The position numbers and the translations under genes are program-made. A DNA stretch of 64,000 nt from SHVZ01 sp041906305 (lineage in GTDB: Bacteria; Pseudomonadota; Alphaproteobacteria; SHVZ01), in contig JAYRJL010000001.1 in assembly GCA_041906305.1 (NCBI GenBank), forward strand, positions 868,001 to 932,000, written 5' to 3'. Below are positions 42,041 through 51,096 of the stretch, piece after piece. Numbering within the stretch: the stretch's first letter is position 1; each line of letters starts with the position of its first letter. The notes under the pieces were generated by a model that did no database searches, had not been told where the DNA came from, and saw nothing but the letters and a program-made list of their open reading frames with translations.

Positions 42041-42914
42041 CGTAGGCGTCCATCAGCTTCTTCGTCACCGGGCCCGGGATGGCCTTGTCGGCCATCGGAT
42101 TGCCGTTGATCGAGCGAACCGGGCAGATGCAGAAGCTGGTCGAGGTGATGAAGCACTCGTCGGCGACATAGGCGTCGAACAGGTCGATGTCGCCCTCCAC
42201 CAGCTTGATGCCGAGATCCTTCGCCAGGTCCATCGCCGTCTGGCGGCTGACGCCCGGCAGCACGTAGCGCTCCGACGGCGTGAACACGACGCCGTCGCGG
42301 ACGATAAAGATGTTGGAGCCGATGCCTTCGGCGAGGTTGCCGTTCTCGTCGAGCAGCACCGCCCAGGCGTTGGGGTTGGTCGACTTCGCTTCCTGCTCGC
42401 CGATGACCATGTTCAGGTAGTTGTGCGTCTTGGCGCGCGGGCTCAGCATGCTGGGCGCGACGCGGCGGGTCGACGGCACCACCACGTCGAGACCGTCACG
42501 ATAGAAGGCGGCGCGCGCCTTCAGCGGCAGCGGCGTGCACTCGATGACCACTGTCGGTCCGGTCTGGATCGGCGTCTCGCCGGCGACGTTATCGACGCCG
42601 CGGCTGACGCGCTGCCCGAGCCAGTAGTCGTCGTGCTTGTCGAGCAGGTGCATGTTCCGCTCGAGCACTTCCTCGCTCTTCTGGATCATCTCCTTCGGGC
42701 TCATGCCCGGATCGATGCGCACATAGCGGAGCGAGCGGTAGAAGCGGTCGATGTGCTCCTGCAGCTTGAACACCTTGTGGCCGAAGGTGCGGGTCATGTC
42801 GAAGACGGCGTCGCCGTACTTGTAGCCGCGGTCGCGGAACGACACGCGGACCTCGCTCTCCGGCAGGATCTGGCCGTTGAGATAGGCGACGCGCTGGTTG
42901 GCGAGGGTCGTCAT
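41991..42914 (-). CDS. Fold-type IV aminotransferase (D-amino-acid/branched-chain type)
   Basis: A 307-residue class IV PLP aminotransferase. The PLP lysine is K162 in SPRAKTHNYLNMV, and the phosphate-binding region and substrate loop appear in SERYVLPGVSRQTAMDLA and DECFITSTSFCICPV. Branched-chain, D-alanine and 4-amino-4-deoxychorismate lyase enzymes share this fold and cannot be separated by eye; the sequence looks closest to the D-amino acid/branched-chain group. It overlaps the convergent hxlR gene at its 3' end. The DUF1194 gene upstream on the same strand ends 25 bases before its start. Confidence 0.85.
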   Translation of the reverse strand: MTTLANQRVAYLNGQILPESEVRVSFRDRGYKYGDAVFDMTRTFGHKVFKLQEHIDRFYRSLRYVRIDPGMSPKEMIQKSEEVLERNMHLLDKHDDYWLGQRVSRGVDNVAGETPIQTGPTVVIECTPLPLKARAAFYRDGLDVVVPSTRRVAPSMLSPRAKTHNYLNMVIGEQEAKSTNPNAWAVLLDENGNLAEGIGSNIFIVRDGVVFTPSERYVLPGVSRQTAMDLAKDLGIKLVEGDIDLFDAYVADECFITSTSFCICPVRSINGNPMADKAIPGPVTKKLMDAYVKYVNHDWVQQYLRHA

Positions 42915-42939
42915 TGTCTGGTCCTTGGAAGGTGGGTGG

Positions 42940-43644
42940 TCAGTAGCGGAGGTCGTCGTTGCTCTGCGCGATCTCGCGGATCAGCTTGGCGAGGATAGCT
43001 TCGCCGAACTGCTCGAAATTGCGGGCGACGACCACGAAGGCGCCGGGACCGCCGATCACGTCGGTCTCGTAGTAGCGGTCGAGATTGGCCTCGGGCGGAA
43101 AGCCGAAGGTCGGCCGGTCGTTGATGATCGGAAGCCCGTTGATCGTGATGCCGCGCGCCACCGCCTCGTTGCGGGCGAGATGTGCCTGGCGGCCGTCGTT
43201 GTTGCGGCCGTCGCCGGAGATGTCGATCACCTGACGCTCGCCTTCGAACTCGTTCTTGCCGAAGAGCGCCATCGAGTAGTCGATGGCGCCAGAGATCGAG
43301 GTGCGGCTGTGCGACTGCATCGGCGCTTCCGCGAGGCGGCCGGCGAAGGCCTCGGCGGAGGCCTTGTCCTTGATCAAGGTCCAGTTGATGACGGTGAACT
43401 GCAGGCTCGCCGCCGCCCATTCGACGTAGCAGAGCGCGATGCGGCCATGGATGCCCGAGCGGATCGCCTGGACCACGCGTTCGTCGGTAAGCGCGCGGAC
43501 ATAGCCTTCGCGCTGCAGCCGCGCCTCGTCGGGATCGATGGAACGCGAGACGTCGACGGCGAGCACGAGTTCGAGGTCGACGGGCAAGGCCGCGGCCGGT
43601 GTTGCCGCAAGCAGGAGGGCGAGGAGCGCCAGGATCCGCCGCAT
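42940..43644 (-). CDS. DUF1194 secreted von Willebrand factor A protein (copy 1)
   Basis: A 234-residue protein with a signal peptide (MRRILALLALLLAATPAAAL) and a von Willebrand factor A fold. The metal site DVSRSID (DxSxS) lies near residue 30, a TSISGAIDYS threonine block near 115, and ISGDGRNNDG supplies the MIDAS aspartate near 143. The DUF1194 family has no known function. It is closely related to the protein encoded at 46314, sharing VIDISGDG, GITINGLPI and DVIGGPG/NVIGGPG blocks. It is divergent from the SnoaL-like gene. Confidence 0.87.
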   Translation of the reverse strand: MRRILALLALLLAATPAAALPVDLELVLAVDVSRSIDPDEARLQREGYVRALTDERVVQAIRSGIHGRIALCYVEWAAASLQFTVINWTLIKDKASAEAFAGRLAEAPMQSHSRTSISGAIDYSMALFGKNEFEGERQVIDISGDGRNNDGRQAHLARNEAVARGITINGLPIINDRPTFGFPPEANLDRYYETDVIGGPGAFVVVARNFEQFGEAILAKLIREIAQSNDDLRY

Positions 43645-43715
43645 GGGAGAAGCCTAGCGCAGCGGCACCGGGGCTGTCATGCTGGCAGCGACCCAGCCGA
43701 ATTCGGGAGACGAGA

Positions 43716-44144
43716 GTGCCGGGAAAACCCAGAACCCGGGCCGACGAATCCGGACCCGTGCTCGATGCCAACCGCGACTTCTACCGGGCCTTCCGCACCA
43801 GGGACATGGGCACGATGGAGAGGTTGTGGGCCGAGGCCGTGGACCTCGTCTGCGTGCATCCAGGCTGGTCGGCGCTGACCGAACGCTCGCAGATTCTCGA
43901 AAGCTGGCGTGGCATCCTCGAAGGCTCGAACTCTCCCCCTATCAGCTGCCAGGACGAGAGCGTGCGTTTCATGGGGGACACGGCGGTCGTCGTGTGCACC
44001 GAGATGATCGGCGACAATATCCTGGTTGCGACCAACATCTTCGTGCGCGAGCAGGGTGCCTGGCGCATGTCGTTGCACCACGCGACCCCGACGGCGCGTG
44101 CCGCGGCTCCGCGGAGAGCCGAGACGCCGAAGACGCTGCATTGA
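43716..44144 (+). CDS. SnoaL/NTF2-like small protein
   Basis: A 142-residue NTF2-fold protein: DANRDFYRAFRTRDMGTMERLW is the N-terminal helix, WAEAVDLVCVHPGW the first strand, and TNIFVREQGAWRMSLHHATP the typical last strands of SnoaL-like proteins. The family includes hydrolases and isomerases as well as binding proteins; I cannot assign an activity. The GTG start at 43716 follows GGGAGACGAGA. It precedes the threonine aldolase gene by 71 bases on the same strand. Confidence 0.75.
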   Translation: MPGKPRTRADESGPVLDANRDFYRAFRTRDMGTMERLWAEAVDLVCVHPGWSALTERSQILESWRGILEGSNSPPISCQDESVRFMGDTAVVVCTEMIGDNILVATNIFVREQGAWRMSLHHATPTARAAAPRRAETPKTLH

Positions 44145-44215
44145 CCTCGTGCCCGTCCATCGGGCACAAGTTTCCCATCCGAAATCCCCCCCCTGACTTC
44201 CACGGACGTCCCTCC

Positions 44216-45259
44216 ATGCTCCCGGTGAACCTGTATTCCGACAACGTCGCTCCGGCGGCGCCCGAAATCATGGCGGCGCTCGCGCGCGTCAACGTCGGGC
44301 CGGCCCAGCCCTATGGCGTCGATCCGGAGACCAAGGCGCTGAAGGCGGCGCTTTCCGATCTCTTCGGCACCGAGGTCTGGGTCTTCCTGGCTTCCACGGG
44401 CACGGCGGCGAACGCGATCAGCCTTTCGGCGATGACGCCGCCCTTCGGCGCGATCTACTGCTCGGATACGGCGCATATCGAAACTAGCGAATGCGGTGCT
44501 GCCGAGCTCTTCACCGGCGGCGCCAAGCTGCAGCTGGTCCGCGCCAAGTCCGGGCGCATGGACCCGGATGCGCTCGACGAGCGGATCAGGACGGCCGGCA
44601 AGGGCTTCGCCCATCGGGCACAGCCGTCGGTCGTCAATCTCACCATCGGCACCGAGCGCGGCACCGTCTATTCGGTGAAGGAGCTCGAGCGCATCGCCGA
44701 GATCACCAAGCGCCATGGCCTCAAGTTCCACATGGACGGCGCCCGCATGGCGAACGCCTTGGTCTCGATCGGCGCCTCGGCCGCCGAGGTGACGACCAAG
44801 ATCGGCGTCGACGTGCTTTCCTTCGGCGCCACCAAGAACGGCGCGCTCAATGCCGAGGCGATCGTCGTCTTCGACAAGGACATCGCCGAGGAGTTGCGCT
44901 TCCGCATGCGCCGGGCCGGCCAGATCTGGTCGAAGATGCGTTACGCGGCAGCCCAGATTAACGCCTATGTCGAGAACGGGCTCTGGCTCAGGCTCGCACG
45001 CCAGGCCAATGCCGCCGCCAGCCGCCTTTCCGAAGGCCTGGTCCAGGTGCCAGGCGTTCGCATGATCGAGACGGTCGAGATCAACCAGCTCTTCGTCGAG
45101 ATGCCGGAGCGGGTGATCGCTGGTCTCGAGTCCGACGGCATCGGTCTCGGCCGCCGCGACGGCGGCGTCCGCATGGTCACCGCATGGTCGACGACGAACG
45201 AAGAGGTCGATCACGTGATCGCCCGCGCCAAGGCGCATGGCGCCCGCGCCGCCGCTTAA
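44216..45259 (+). CDS. ltaE: Low-specificity L-threonine aldolase
   Basis: PLP enzyme cleaving L-threonine or L-allo-threonine to glycine and acetaldehyde; 347 residues. The PLP lysine is K207 in SFGATKNGAL. Other marks are LYSDNVAPAAPEI at the start, the CSDTAHIETSECGA block and FHMDGARMANAL, which supplies the cofactor-contacting aspartate. ATG 44216 is the family start. It lies 33 bases before the DoeB-like gene, so the two are probably one transcript. Confidence 0.9.
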   Translation: MLPVNLYSDNVAPAAPEIMAALARVNVGPAQPYGVDPETKALKAALSDLFGTEVWVFLASTGTAANAISLSAMTPPFGAIYCSDTAHIETSECGAAELFTGGAKLQLVRAKSGRMDPDALDERIRTAGKGFAHRAQPSVVNLTIGTERGTVYSVKELERIAEITKRHGLKFHMDGARMANALVSIGASAAEVTTKIGVDVLSFGATKNGALNAEAIVVFDKDIAEELRFRMRRAGQIWSKMRYAAAQINAYVENGLWLRLARQANAAASRLSEGLVQVPGVRMIETVEINQLFVEMPERVIAGLESDGIGLGRRDGGVRMVTAWSTTNEEVDHVIARAKAHGARAAA

Positions 45260-45292
45260 ACCTTTCTACTCGCTCGCAGGGGATATCGAATC

Positions 45293-46309
45293 ATGGCCAA
45301 GGCCCAGGGACAGCGCTCCCGCATCACCACCGACCTCGACTTCAACGCCGACGGCAAGCAGATCGGGTATCTCCGCCTGCCGCACTCGGTGCATCGCTCG
45401 GCCTACGGGTTCCTGGCGATGCCGATCGCGATCATCAAGAACGGCAAGGGGCCGACCCTGCTGTCGATGTCGGGAAACCACGGAGACGAGTACGAAGGCC
45501 AGATCGCCAATTCGAAGCTGATCCGCGGCCTCGATCCCAAGGACGTCAAGGGCACGGTCATCGTGCTGCCGATGGCGAACTTCCCGGCGGCGCATGCTGG
45601 CACGCGCACCTCGCCGATCGACCAGGGCAACCTGAACCGCAGTTTCCCTGGCGATCCCAACGGCACGCCGACGTGGATGATCTCGCACTACATCGAGACC
45701 GAGCTGATGCCGCGGGCCGACGTCGTCGTCGACCTGCACTCCGGCGGCTCCAGCCTCAACTACATCCCGAGCGCGCTCGCGCGCATGACCGGCGAGAAGA
45801 AGCGTGACGCCAAGGCCATGGCGCTGCTCGAAGCCTTTGCCGCCCCGGTCAGCTACATCACCAATGCCCTCGGCGAGAACCGCACCTCGACCGCTGCGGC
45901 CGAGCGGGTCGGAACGCTGATCATCGGCACGGAGCTCGGCGGCAAGGGCACGGTCGACATCGACGGCACGCGGGTCGCGGTGAACGGCGTCCGCGGCGTG
46001 CTCGAGCACATGGGCATCGTCAAGGAGACCGACATCACCCGCAAGCGGCCGAAGACCCGCGTCACCGAAGTGAGGGACGTCAGCTACTACGCCTACGCGC
46101 CGCAACCGGGCCTTTTCGAGCCGGTGGTCAAGCTCGGCGCCAACGTGAAGAAGGGCCAGACCGCGGGTTTCGTCCACTTCATGGACGATCCGGGCCGCGA
46201 GCCGGTCGAGGTCAAGTTCCAGGCCAACGGTTTCGTCCTCTGCGAGCGCATCCCCGGCAAGGTCGAGCGCGGGGACTGCCTGTTCCACCTTGCTTCGGAC
46301 GTGAAGTAA
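45293..46309 (+). CDS. Succinylglutamate desuccinylase/aspartoacylase-family deacylase (DoeB-like)
   Basis: A 338-residue zinc hydrolase. The metal ligands are in SMSGNHGDEYEGQI (His and Glu) and VVDLHSGGSSLNY (His). It belongs to the AstE/AspA family, and length and sequence resemble DoeB, the N-acetyl-diaminobutyrate deacetylase of ectoine degradation. No other doe or eut genes lie beside it, so another N-acyl amino acid may be the substrate. The C-terminal half (GLFEPVVKLGANVKKGQ) is the beta-rich domain of this branch. It follows ltaE and converges on the second DUF1194 gene. Confidence 0.82.
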   Translation: MAKAQGQRSRITTDLDFNADGKQIGYLRLPHSVHRSAYGFLAMPIAIIKNGKGPTLLSMSGNHGDEYEGQIANSKLIRGLDPKDVKGTVIVLPMANFPAAHAGTRTSPIDQGNLNRSFPGDPNGTPTWMISHYIETELMPRADVVVDLHSGGSSLNYIPSALARMTGEKKRDAKAMALLEAFAAPVSYITNALGENRTSTAAAERVGTLIIGTELGGKGTVDIDGTRVAVNGVRGVLEHMGIVKETDITRKRPKTRVTEVRDVSYYAYAPQPGLFEPVVKLGANVKKGQTAGFVHFMDDPGREPVEVKFQANGFVLCERIPGKVERGDCLFHLASDVK

Positions 46310-46313
46310 GCCT

Positions 46314-47033
46314 CTAGCGAGCGTTCGCGAGATCGTCCGGCGCCGGCAGCGCCGCGATCTCGCGGATCAGCTTGTTCAGGATCGCCGTCTGGAACGAGTG
46401 GAAGTCCTCGGCGACGATCATGAACGACCCGGGACCGCCGATCACGTTGCGCGTGTAGTACTCGTCGAGGTTCGGCTCGGCCGGGAGCCAGGGGCTCGGC
46501 CGCTCGTTCACGATCGGCAGGCCGTTGATCGTGATGCCGAGCCTGAGCGCGTCGTCGCGCGCCTCGGCCACCGGCCTGCCTGAGTTGTTGGAGCCGTCGC
46601 CGGAGATGTCGATGACCATCCGGTCGCTCTGGAACGGGCTGCGTTCGAACAGCACCAGCGCGTAGTCGATCGCCCCCGAGATCGAGGTCCATCCCGCGAA
46701 GCTGCGGGGGGCCGCGAGGATCGCCTCGGCGAACAGCCCGGCGGTCTCGCCGTCGCTGATCCTCGACCACTTGACGACCTGCCGCTGCAGGTGCGCGTTC
46801 GACCACTCCATGTAGGTGACGGCGATCGCGCGGTTGCTGCCCGAGGTGATCGAGGCCAGCACGCGGGGATCCCGGAGCGCGTTGGCATAGCCTTCGCGCT
46901 GCAGCTGGAACTCCTCGTCGTCGACCGAGCGCGAGACATCGACTGCGAGAACGAGCTGGAGGTCGACGGTCTCCGCCGCGGCCGGCAGCGCCAGCAGGAT
47001 CAGGATGAGCGCGAGGAGGCGCCGCATCGTCAC
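46314..47033 (-). CDS. DUF1194 secreted von Willebrand factor A protein (copy 2)
   Basis: A 239-residue relative of the protein at 42940. It has a signal peptide (MTMRRLLALILILLALPAAA), the MIDAS motif DVSRSVD, the TSISGAIDYA block and ISGDGSNNSG. The GTG start at 47033 overlaps the stop of the DUF4864 gene (GTGA, 47030-47033); an ATG two codons later is also possible. Function unknown; paired DUF1194 copies in 4 kb suggest an old local duplication. Confidence 0.87.
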   Translation of the reverse strand: MTMRRLLALILILLALPAAAETVDLQLVLAVDVSRSVDDEEFQLQREGYANALRDPRVLASITSGSNRAIAVTYMEWSNAHLQRQVVKWSRISDGETAGLFAEAILAAPRSFAGWTSISGAIDYALVLFERSPFQSDRMVIDISGDGSNNSGRPVAEARDDALRLGITINGLPIVNERPSPWLPAEPNLDEYYTRNVIGGPGSFMIVAEDFHSFQTAILNKLIREIAALPAPDDLANAR

Positions 47034-47470
47034 ACTTCGTCTTCCGGCTCGGCGAGCATGCAGCCGTTGACGCGCCAGGTGCCGTCCGGCTGCTTTTCCA
47101 TCACGTAAAGCGCCAGCGCCGGCGCCCCGTCGGGACCGGTCACGTAGACCTTCTGGACCAGGGTCGTCTCGACCTCGACCAAATCGCCGAAGCGGACCGA
47201 GCGCGGCCGGTAGACCGGCTGGTAGCCGTTCCTGACCATCGCCATGAAGTTCTCGGCGCTGCGGAATATCTGCCGGATGTTGGGCGAGGCGTAGCCGAAG
47301 GCGCGTTCGCCATCGTCGGAGCGGAAGGCGCCGATCTGGGCCTCGATCACCTGGCGGATCGCGCCCTTCTCTGCGGCGGGGAGATTGGAAAGGGGTTGGG
47401 CGAGAACAGGCGTCGCGGCGAAGGTCGCGATCAACCCCAGGACCAGGAACACCCGACCGAGCACGGTCAT
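47030..47470 (-). CDS. DUF4864 secreted protein
   Basis: A 146-residue protein with a signal peptide (MTVLGRVFLVLGLIATFAAT, cleavage after VLAQ) and an NTF2-like mature domain: IRQVIEAQIGAFRSDDGERA, PNIRQIFRSAENFMAMV, and a final DGTWRVNGC. DUF4864 proteins are of unknown function. The start at 47470 is preferred over one five codons upstream because the charged n-region of the signal peptide begins there. It is coupled to the second DUF1194 gene by the GTGA overlap. Confidence 0.8.
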   Translation of the reverse strand: MTVLGRVFLVLGLIATFAATPVLAQPLSNLPAAEKGAIRQVIEAQIGAFRSDDGERAFGYASPNIRQIFRSAENFMAMVRNGYQPVYRPRSVRFGDLVEVETTLVQKVYVTGPDGAPALALYVMEKQPDGTWRVNGCMLAEPEDEV

Positions 47471-47551
47471 CGGCGTCTCCTTCATGCCAGCCCTTTGTTG
47501 CGAAAGTGTGTCACCTCGATACCGGCGTGGCCAGCGCGAATCGCGCGCGCG

Positions 47552-49258
47552 TCAAGGCAGGTCGGCGAGCCTGGGCACGACGCGGACCGGCAGCATCTGG
47601 CTGCGGCCGCGGATCTCGATCTCATGGCGCTCGAAGCGCGAAAGGTCGGCTTTGGCCGCTTCCTCCAGCACGGTCGAGACGACCAGCTCGGCGCCGAACT
47701 CCTTGGTCGACGTCTCGAGCCGGCTCGCGGTGTTCACGGCGTCGCCGATCGCCGTGACCGTCACCGCGCGCGCATATCCCATCTCGCCGACGATCGCCGG
47801 GCCGAGATGGATGCCGATGCCGATGCGAAGCGGCTCGCTGAGGTCGGCCGAGAGCGCACGGTTGAGCGCGGCAAGGTTCGTGCCCATGCGCTTCGCGGCT
47901 TCGAGCGCCGAGCGGGCGCCGGCCTCAGGCGAGGACTCGATGCCGAACAGCGCCATGATTCCGTCGCCGATGAACTTGTCGACGCGGCCGCCTGCCTCCT
48001 CGATCGCGTGCCCCATCTCGGTGAAGTACCGGTTCAGCAGGAAGACCACGTCGAAGGGCAGCTTGTGCTCGGAAAGCCGCGTGAAACCGCGGAGATCGGC
48101 GAACAGGATCGCGATCTCCTTCTCCGCGCCGGCCACGTAGTTGGGACGGCGGAGCGCTTCCTTGGGGCTGGCGGTCGGAGGCAGCAGGGGCGCCACCTCC
48201 AGGTTCTGCGTCGGCCGGATCTGGCAGGCGAGGCGGACCTTGGGCGGGGCGGCGACGCGGTCGAGCACCTTCTGCTCTTCCGCGGTCGGCGGCGCCAACG
48301 CCTCGGCGCCGTGGCCGAGGCGCACCCGGCAGGTCGAGCAGCGCCCGCGGCCACCGCAGACCGAGGCGTGCGGGATGCCGGCGGAGCGGCTCGCTTCGAG
48401 CACCGTCATGCCGGGCCCGATCGAAACGGTCCGCCCGTCCGGATAGGTCAAGGTGGCGCCTTTGCCGCGGCCGAGCCAGTCCCGGGCGACGCGCGCCGCC
48501 AGCGTGAGGCCGAGCAGGCCGAAGAAGCCGACCTTGAGCGCCGTCTCGATCCGGTCGATCTCCCCCGCGGCGGAGGCGGCGGGGAAGCGGATCGCCTGGG
48601 CTACCCGACGCATCCAGGCCGGGTCGTTCGACATCAGAAGGACCGTCCGCCCGGAGACGCCGAAGCCGACCAGGGCCAGAACCGGCACCAGAAGGGCAGC
48701 GCCGTACAAATAAGGGAGAAGCCGCGGATACCACGGCCGGAGACGGAGCCAGAAGTGCAGCCCGATGCACGCATGCAGCCAGGCGATAAGCAGAACCGCC
48801 ACCTGCTGGAGTGCATACCCCGGCGAGAACACCCATTGGACGAGAAGGACGTAGGTATAGAGGTCCTCCAACCCGTAGAGCGTGTGCGCGACGCGGGTGC
48901 CGAGGATGTGAATGAAGAGAAGGGGAGGGATCGAAAGCCCAAGCAGCAGCTGGGCCGCCTCCCATGGCGGCATGTGAAGGCTCCGCCGCCGGTAGAGCGC
49001 CCAGTAGGCGAGCCCCAGATGGGTCCAGAGGGAGCCGTACAGCGCCACGGTCATGGGCGGAAGGCGCCAGAACCAGACGAAACCCCGCCTGACCATCTCG
49101 AGGGCGTCGAGCGAGATCAGGCCCACGGCGTGGTTGAGAAGGTGGGTCGTTACATAGGTGAAGAGGACGAGGCCGGTCGTCAGTCGGAGGCGCCGGATCA
49201 CCAGGGGCCAGTCGGTCCCGGTCTCCGCGGCGCCCATTCCCAAGCCGGTACCTGTCAT
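47552..49258 (-). CDS. cyaC: Membrane adenylate cyclase with diheme-like anchor and 2Fe-2S domain (CyaC type)
   Basis: A 568-residue protein in three parts. Residues 20-205 hold about six helices rich in histidine (H39, H43, H80, H117, H125, H162, H168), like the cytochrome b anchor of succinate:quinone oxidoreductases. Residues 265-360 are a plant-type 2Fe-2S ferredoxin domain with C301, C307, C310 and C345. Residues 375-565 are a class III cyclase with D388 (FADLRGF), K428/D432 (VDKFIGDGIM) and N509/R513. Sinorhizobium meliloti CyaC has this architecture and is a redox/quinone-responsive adenylate cyclase. The start at 49258 gives MTGTGLGMGA. Confidence 0.88.
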   Translation of the reverse strand: MTGTGLGMGAAETGTDWPLVIRRLRLTTGLVLFTYVTTHLLNHAVGLISLDALEMVRRGFVWFWRLPPMTVALYGSLWTHLGLAYWALYRRRSLHMPPWEAAQLLLGLSIPPLLFIHILGTRVAHTLYGLEDLYTYVLLVQWVFSPGYALQQVAVLLIAWLHACIGLHFWLRLRPWYPRLLPYLYGAALLVPVLALVGFGVSGRTVLLMSNDPAWMRRVAQAIRFPAASAAGEIDRIETALKVGFFGLLGLTLAARVARDWLGRGKGATLTYPDGRTVSIGPGMTVLEASRSAGIPHASVCGGRGRCSTCRVRLGHGAEALAPPTAEEQKVLDRVAAPPKVRLACQIRPTQNLEVAPLLPPTASPKEALRRPNYVAGAEKEIAILFADLRGFTRLSEHKLPFDVVFLLNRYFTEMGHAIEEAGGRVDKFIGDGIMALFGIESSPEAGARSALEAAKRMGTNLAALNRALSADLSEPLRIGIGIHLGPAIVGEMGYARAVTVTAIGDAVNTASRLETSTKEFGAELVVSTVLEEAAKADLSRFERHEIEIRGRSQMLPVRVVPRLADLP

Positions 49259-49412
49259 GCTATCCCCCGCCGTCCGCCGGCCGCCCGAGGCTAACATACG
49301 GGTGGGGGGCCGGATCGGATCCCCCTTGCATTCGATGGGCGTCTGCCAAAATGGCGCCAAAATTGGATGGCAAGGGAGCCGACAGGGGTGGGAGCGACTC
49401 AAAGAGGGTGGC

Positions 49413-50348
49413 ATGGCCGAGATGATTGCAATCGACGGCCTGACGAAGCGCTTCGGCGCGATCACGGCAGTCGACGACATCTCGTTCTCGGTGAACCGAG
49501 GCGAGGTGCTGGGCTTCCTCGGGCCGAACGGCGCCGGCAAGTCCACGACGATGAAGATGATCACGGGCTTCCTGGCGCCGACGGCGGGCACGGCGAAGGT
49601 CTGCGGCTTCGACATCCAGGACAGCCCGATCGAGGCCAAGAAGAAGATCGGCTATCTGCCTGAAGGCGCGCCGGCCTATCCGGACATGACGCCTGCGGCC
49701 TTCCTCGACTTCATCGCGCGCGTGCGCAACGTCGATGCCTCGATCCGCAAGCAGCGGATCGCGGACGCGGTCGAGAAGACCCAGCTCGGCGAGGTCCTCT
49801 ACCAGTCGATCGACACGCTCTCGAAGGGCTTCAAGCGCCGCGTCGGCCTGGCGCAGGCGCTGCTGCACGATCCGGAAGTGCTGGTCCTGGACGAGCCGAC
49901 CGACGGCCTCGATCCCAACCAGAAGCACGAGGTCCGCAGCCTCATCAAGGCGATGTCCTACGACAAGGCCATCATCATCTCGACCCACATCCTCGAAGAG
50001 GTCGACGCGATCTGCAGCCGCGCGATGGTGATCGCCGGCGGACGCATCGTCGCCGACGGCACGCCGATCGAGCTCGAGCAGCTTTCGCGGCACTACAACG
50101 CGGTCGCAGTCCGGCTCGAGGACGAGAACGACACCGATGCGGTCAAGTCGGCGCTCGAGCGCGTCGAGGGCGCACTCTCGGTCGAGGCCAACAAGTACGC
50201 CGGCGTACTCACCGTCTATCCCAAGGACGCGCGCTCGCTGATCGCCGAGGTCGGCCAGGTGATGCGCCATGGCCGCTGGAAGGTCGCCGAGATCCGCGTC
50301 GAGCGCGGGCATCTCGACGAAGTCTTCCGCCGCATCACGCAGGCCTGA
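49413..50348 (+). CDS. ABC transporter ATPase, GldA-like
   Basis: A 311-residue ABC ATPase. Walker A GPNGAGKST is near residue 39, the signature TLSKGFKRRVGLAQALL near 135, Walker B VLVLDEPTDGLDP near 155, and the switch STHILEEVDAIC near 190. The C-terminal 90 residues form the extra domain seen in GldA/NosF-like ATPases. It drives the membrane complex formed with the following two genes. ATG 49413 has a GAGGGTGG site. It is divergent from the cyclase gene; the 154 bases between hold no other clear feature. Confidence 0.9.
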   Translation: MAEMIAIDGLTKRFGAITAVDDISFSVNRGEVLGFLGPNGAGKSTTMKMITGFLAPTAGTAKVCGFDIQDSPIEAKKKIGYLPEGAPAYPDMTPAAFLDFIARVRNVDASIRKQRIADAVEKTQLGEVLYQSIDTLSKGFKRRVGLAQALLHDPEVLVLDEPTDGLDPNQKHEVRSLIKAMSYDKAIIISTHILEEVDAICSRAMVIAGGRIVADGTPIELEQLSRHYNAVAVRLEDENDTDAVKSALERVEGALSVEANKYAGVLTVYPKDARSLIAEVGQVMRHGRWKVAEIRVERGHLDEVFRRITQA

Positions 50349-50362
50349 GGGGCTCGAGCTTA

Positions 50363-51094
50363 ATGGGTATCTACACGATCTTCCGGCGCGAGCTGACCAG
50401 CTACTTCCTGACGCCGCTCGCCTACATCTTCATCGTCATCTTCCTGGCGATGGCCGGCACCTTCACCTTCTTCGTCGGCAATTTCTTCGGCCGCGGCCAG
50501 GCCGACCTGCAGCCGTTCTTCCAGTTTCATCCGTGGCTCTATCTCTTCCTGATCCCCGCGATCACGATGCGGCTGTGGGCCGAGGAGCGGAAGACCGGTT
50601 CGATCGAGCTGCTGCTGACCTTGCCGATCTCCATGACCGACGCCGTGCTCGGCAAGTTCCTCGCCGCTTGGTGCTTCACCGGGATCGCGCTGGCTCTGAC
50701 CTTCCCGATGTGGATCACGGTCAACGTGCTGGGCTACCCGGACAACGGCGCGATCGTCGCCGGATATGCCGGCAGCTTCCTGATGGCAGGCAGCTTCCTC
50801 GCTGTCGGCGCGGCGATCTCGCCGCTGACCAAGAACCAGGTGATCGCCTTCGTCGTCACTTCGGTCGTCTGCTTCGTCTTCACCGTCGGCGGCACCGGCG
50901 TCGTGCTCAACTTCTTCACCGGCTGGGCGCCGACGCTCGTGGTCGACACCGTTTCGCAGATGAGCTTCATGACGCACTTCAACGCGATCTCGCGCGGCGT
51001 GATCGACGCCCGCGACATGGTCTACTTCGCCTCGGTGATCGGGTTCTTCCTGTTCGCCAACGTCGTCTTCGTCGACCTCAAGAAGGCGGGTTGA
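50363..51094 (+). CDS. ABC transporter permease, GldF-like
   Basis: A 243-residue permease with six hydrophobic segments. It begins MGIYTIFRRELTSYFLTPLA and shows the family block LWAEERKTGSIELLLTLPIS. It is the GldF-type partner of the preceding ATPase. In Bacteroidetes GldA-GldF-GldG is tied to gliding motility, but the same ABC modules in proteobacteria are not motility proteins and their cargo is unknown. It lies 14 bases after the ATPase gene and two bases before the next gene. Confidence 0.88.
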   Translation: MGIYTIFRRELTSYFLTPLAYIFIVIFLAMAGTFTFFVGNFFGRGQADLQPFFQFHPWLYLFLIPAITMRLWAEERKTGSIELLLTLPISMTDAVLGKFLAAWCFTGIALALTFPMWITVNVLGYPDNGAIVAGYAGSFLMAGSFLAVGAAISPLTKNQVIAFVVTSVVCFVFTVGGTGVVLNFFTGWAPTLVVDTVSQMSFMTHFNAISRGVIDARDMVYFASVIGFFLFANVVFVDLKKAG

Positions 51095-51096
51095 TC

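Noticed and set aside
47396..49294. A 632-codon plus-strand frame opposite the CyaC-like gene
   Set aside because: No recognisable domain, and it is antisense to a protein with heme, ferredoxin and cyclase motifs.
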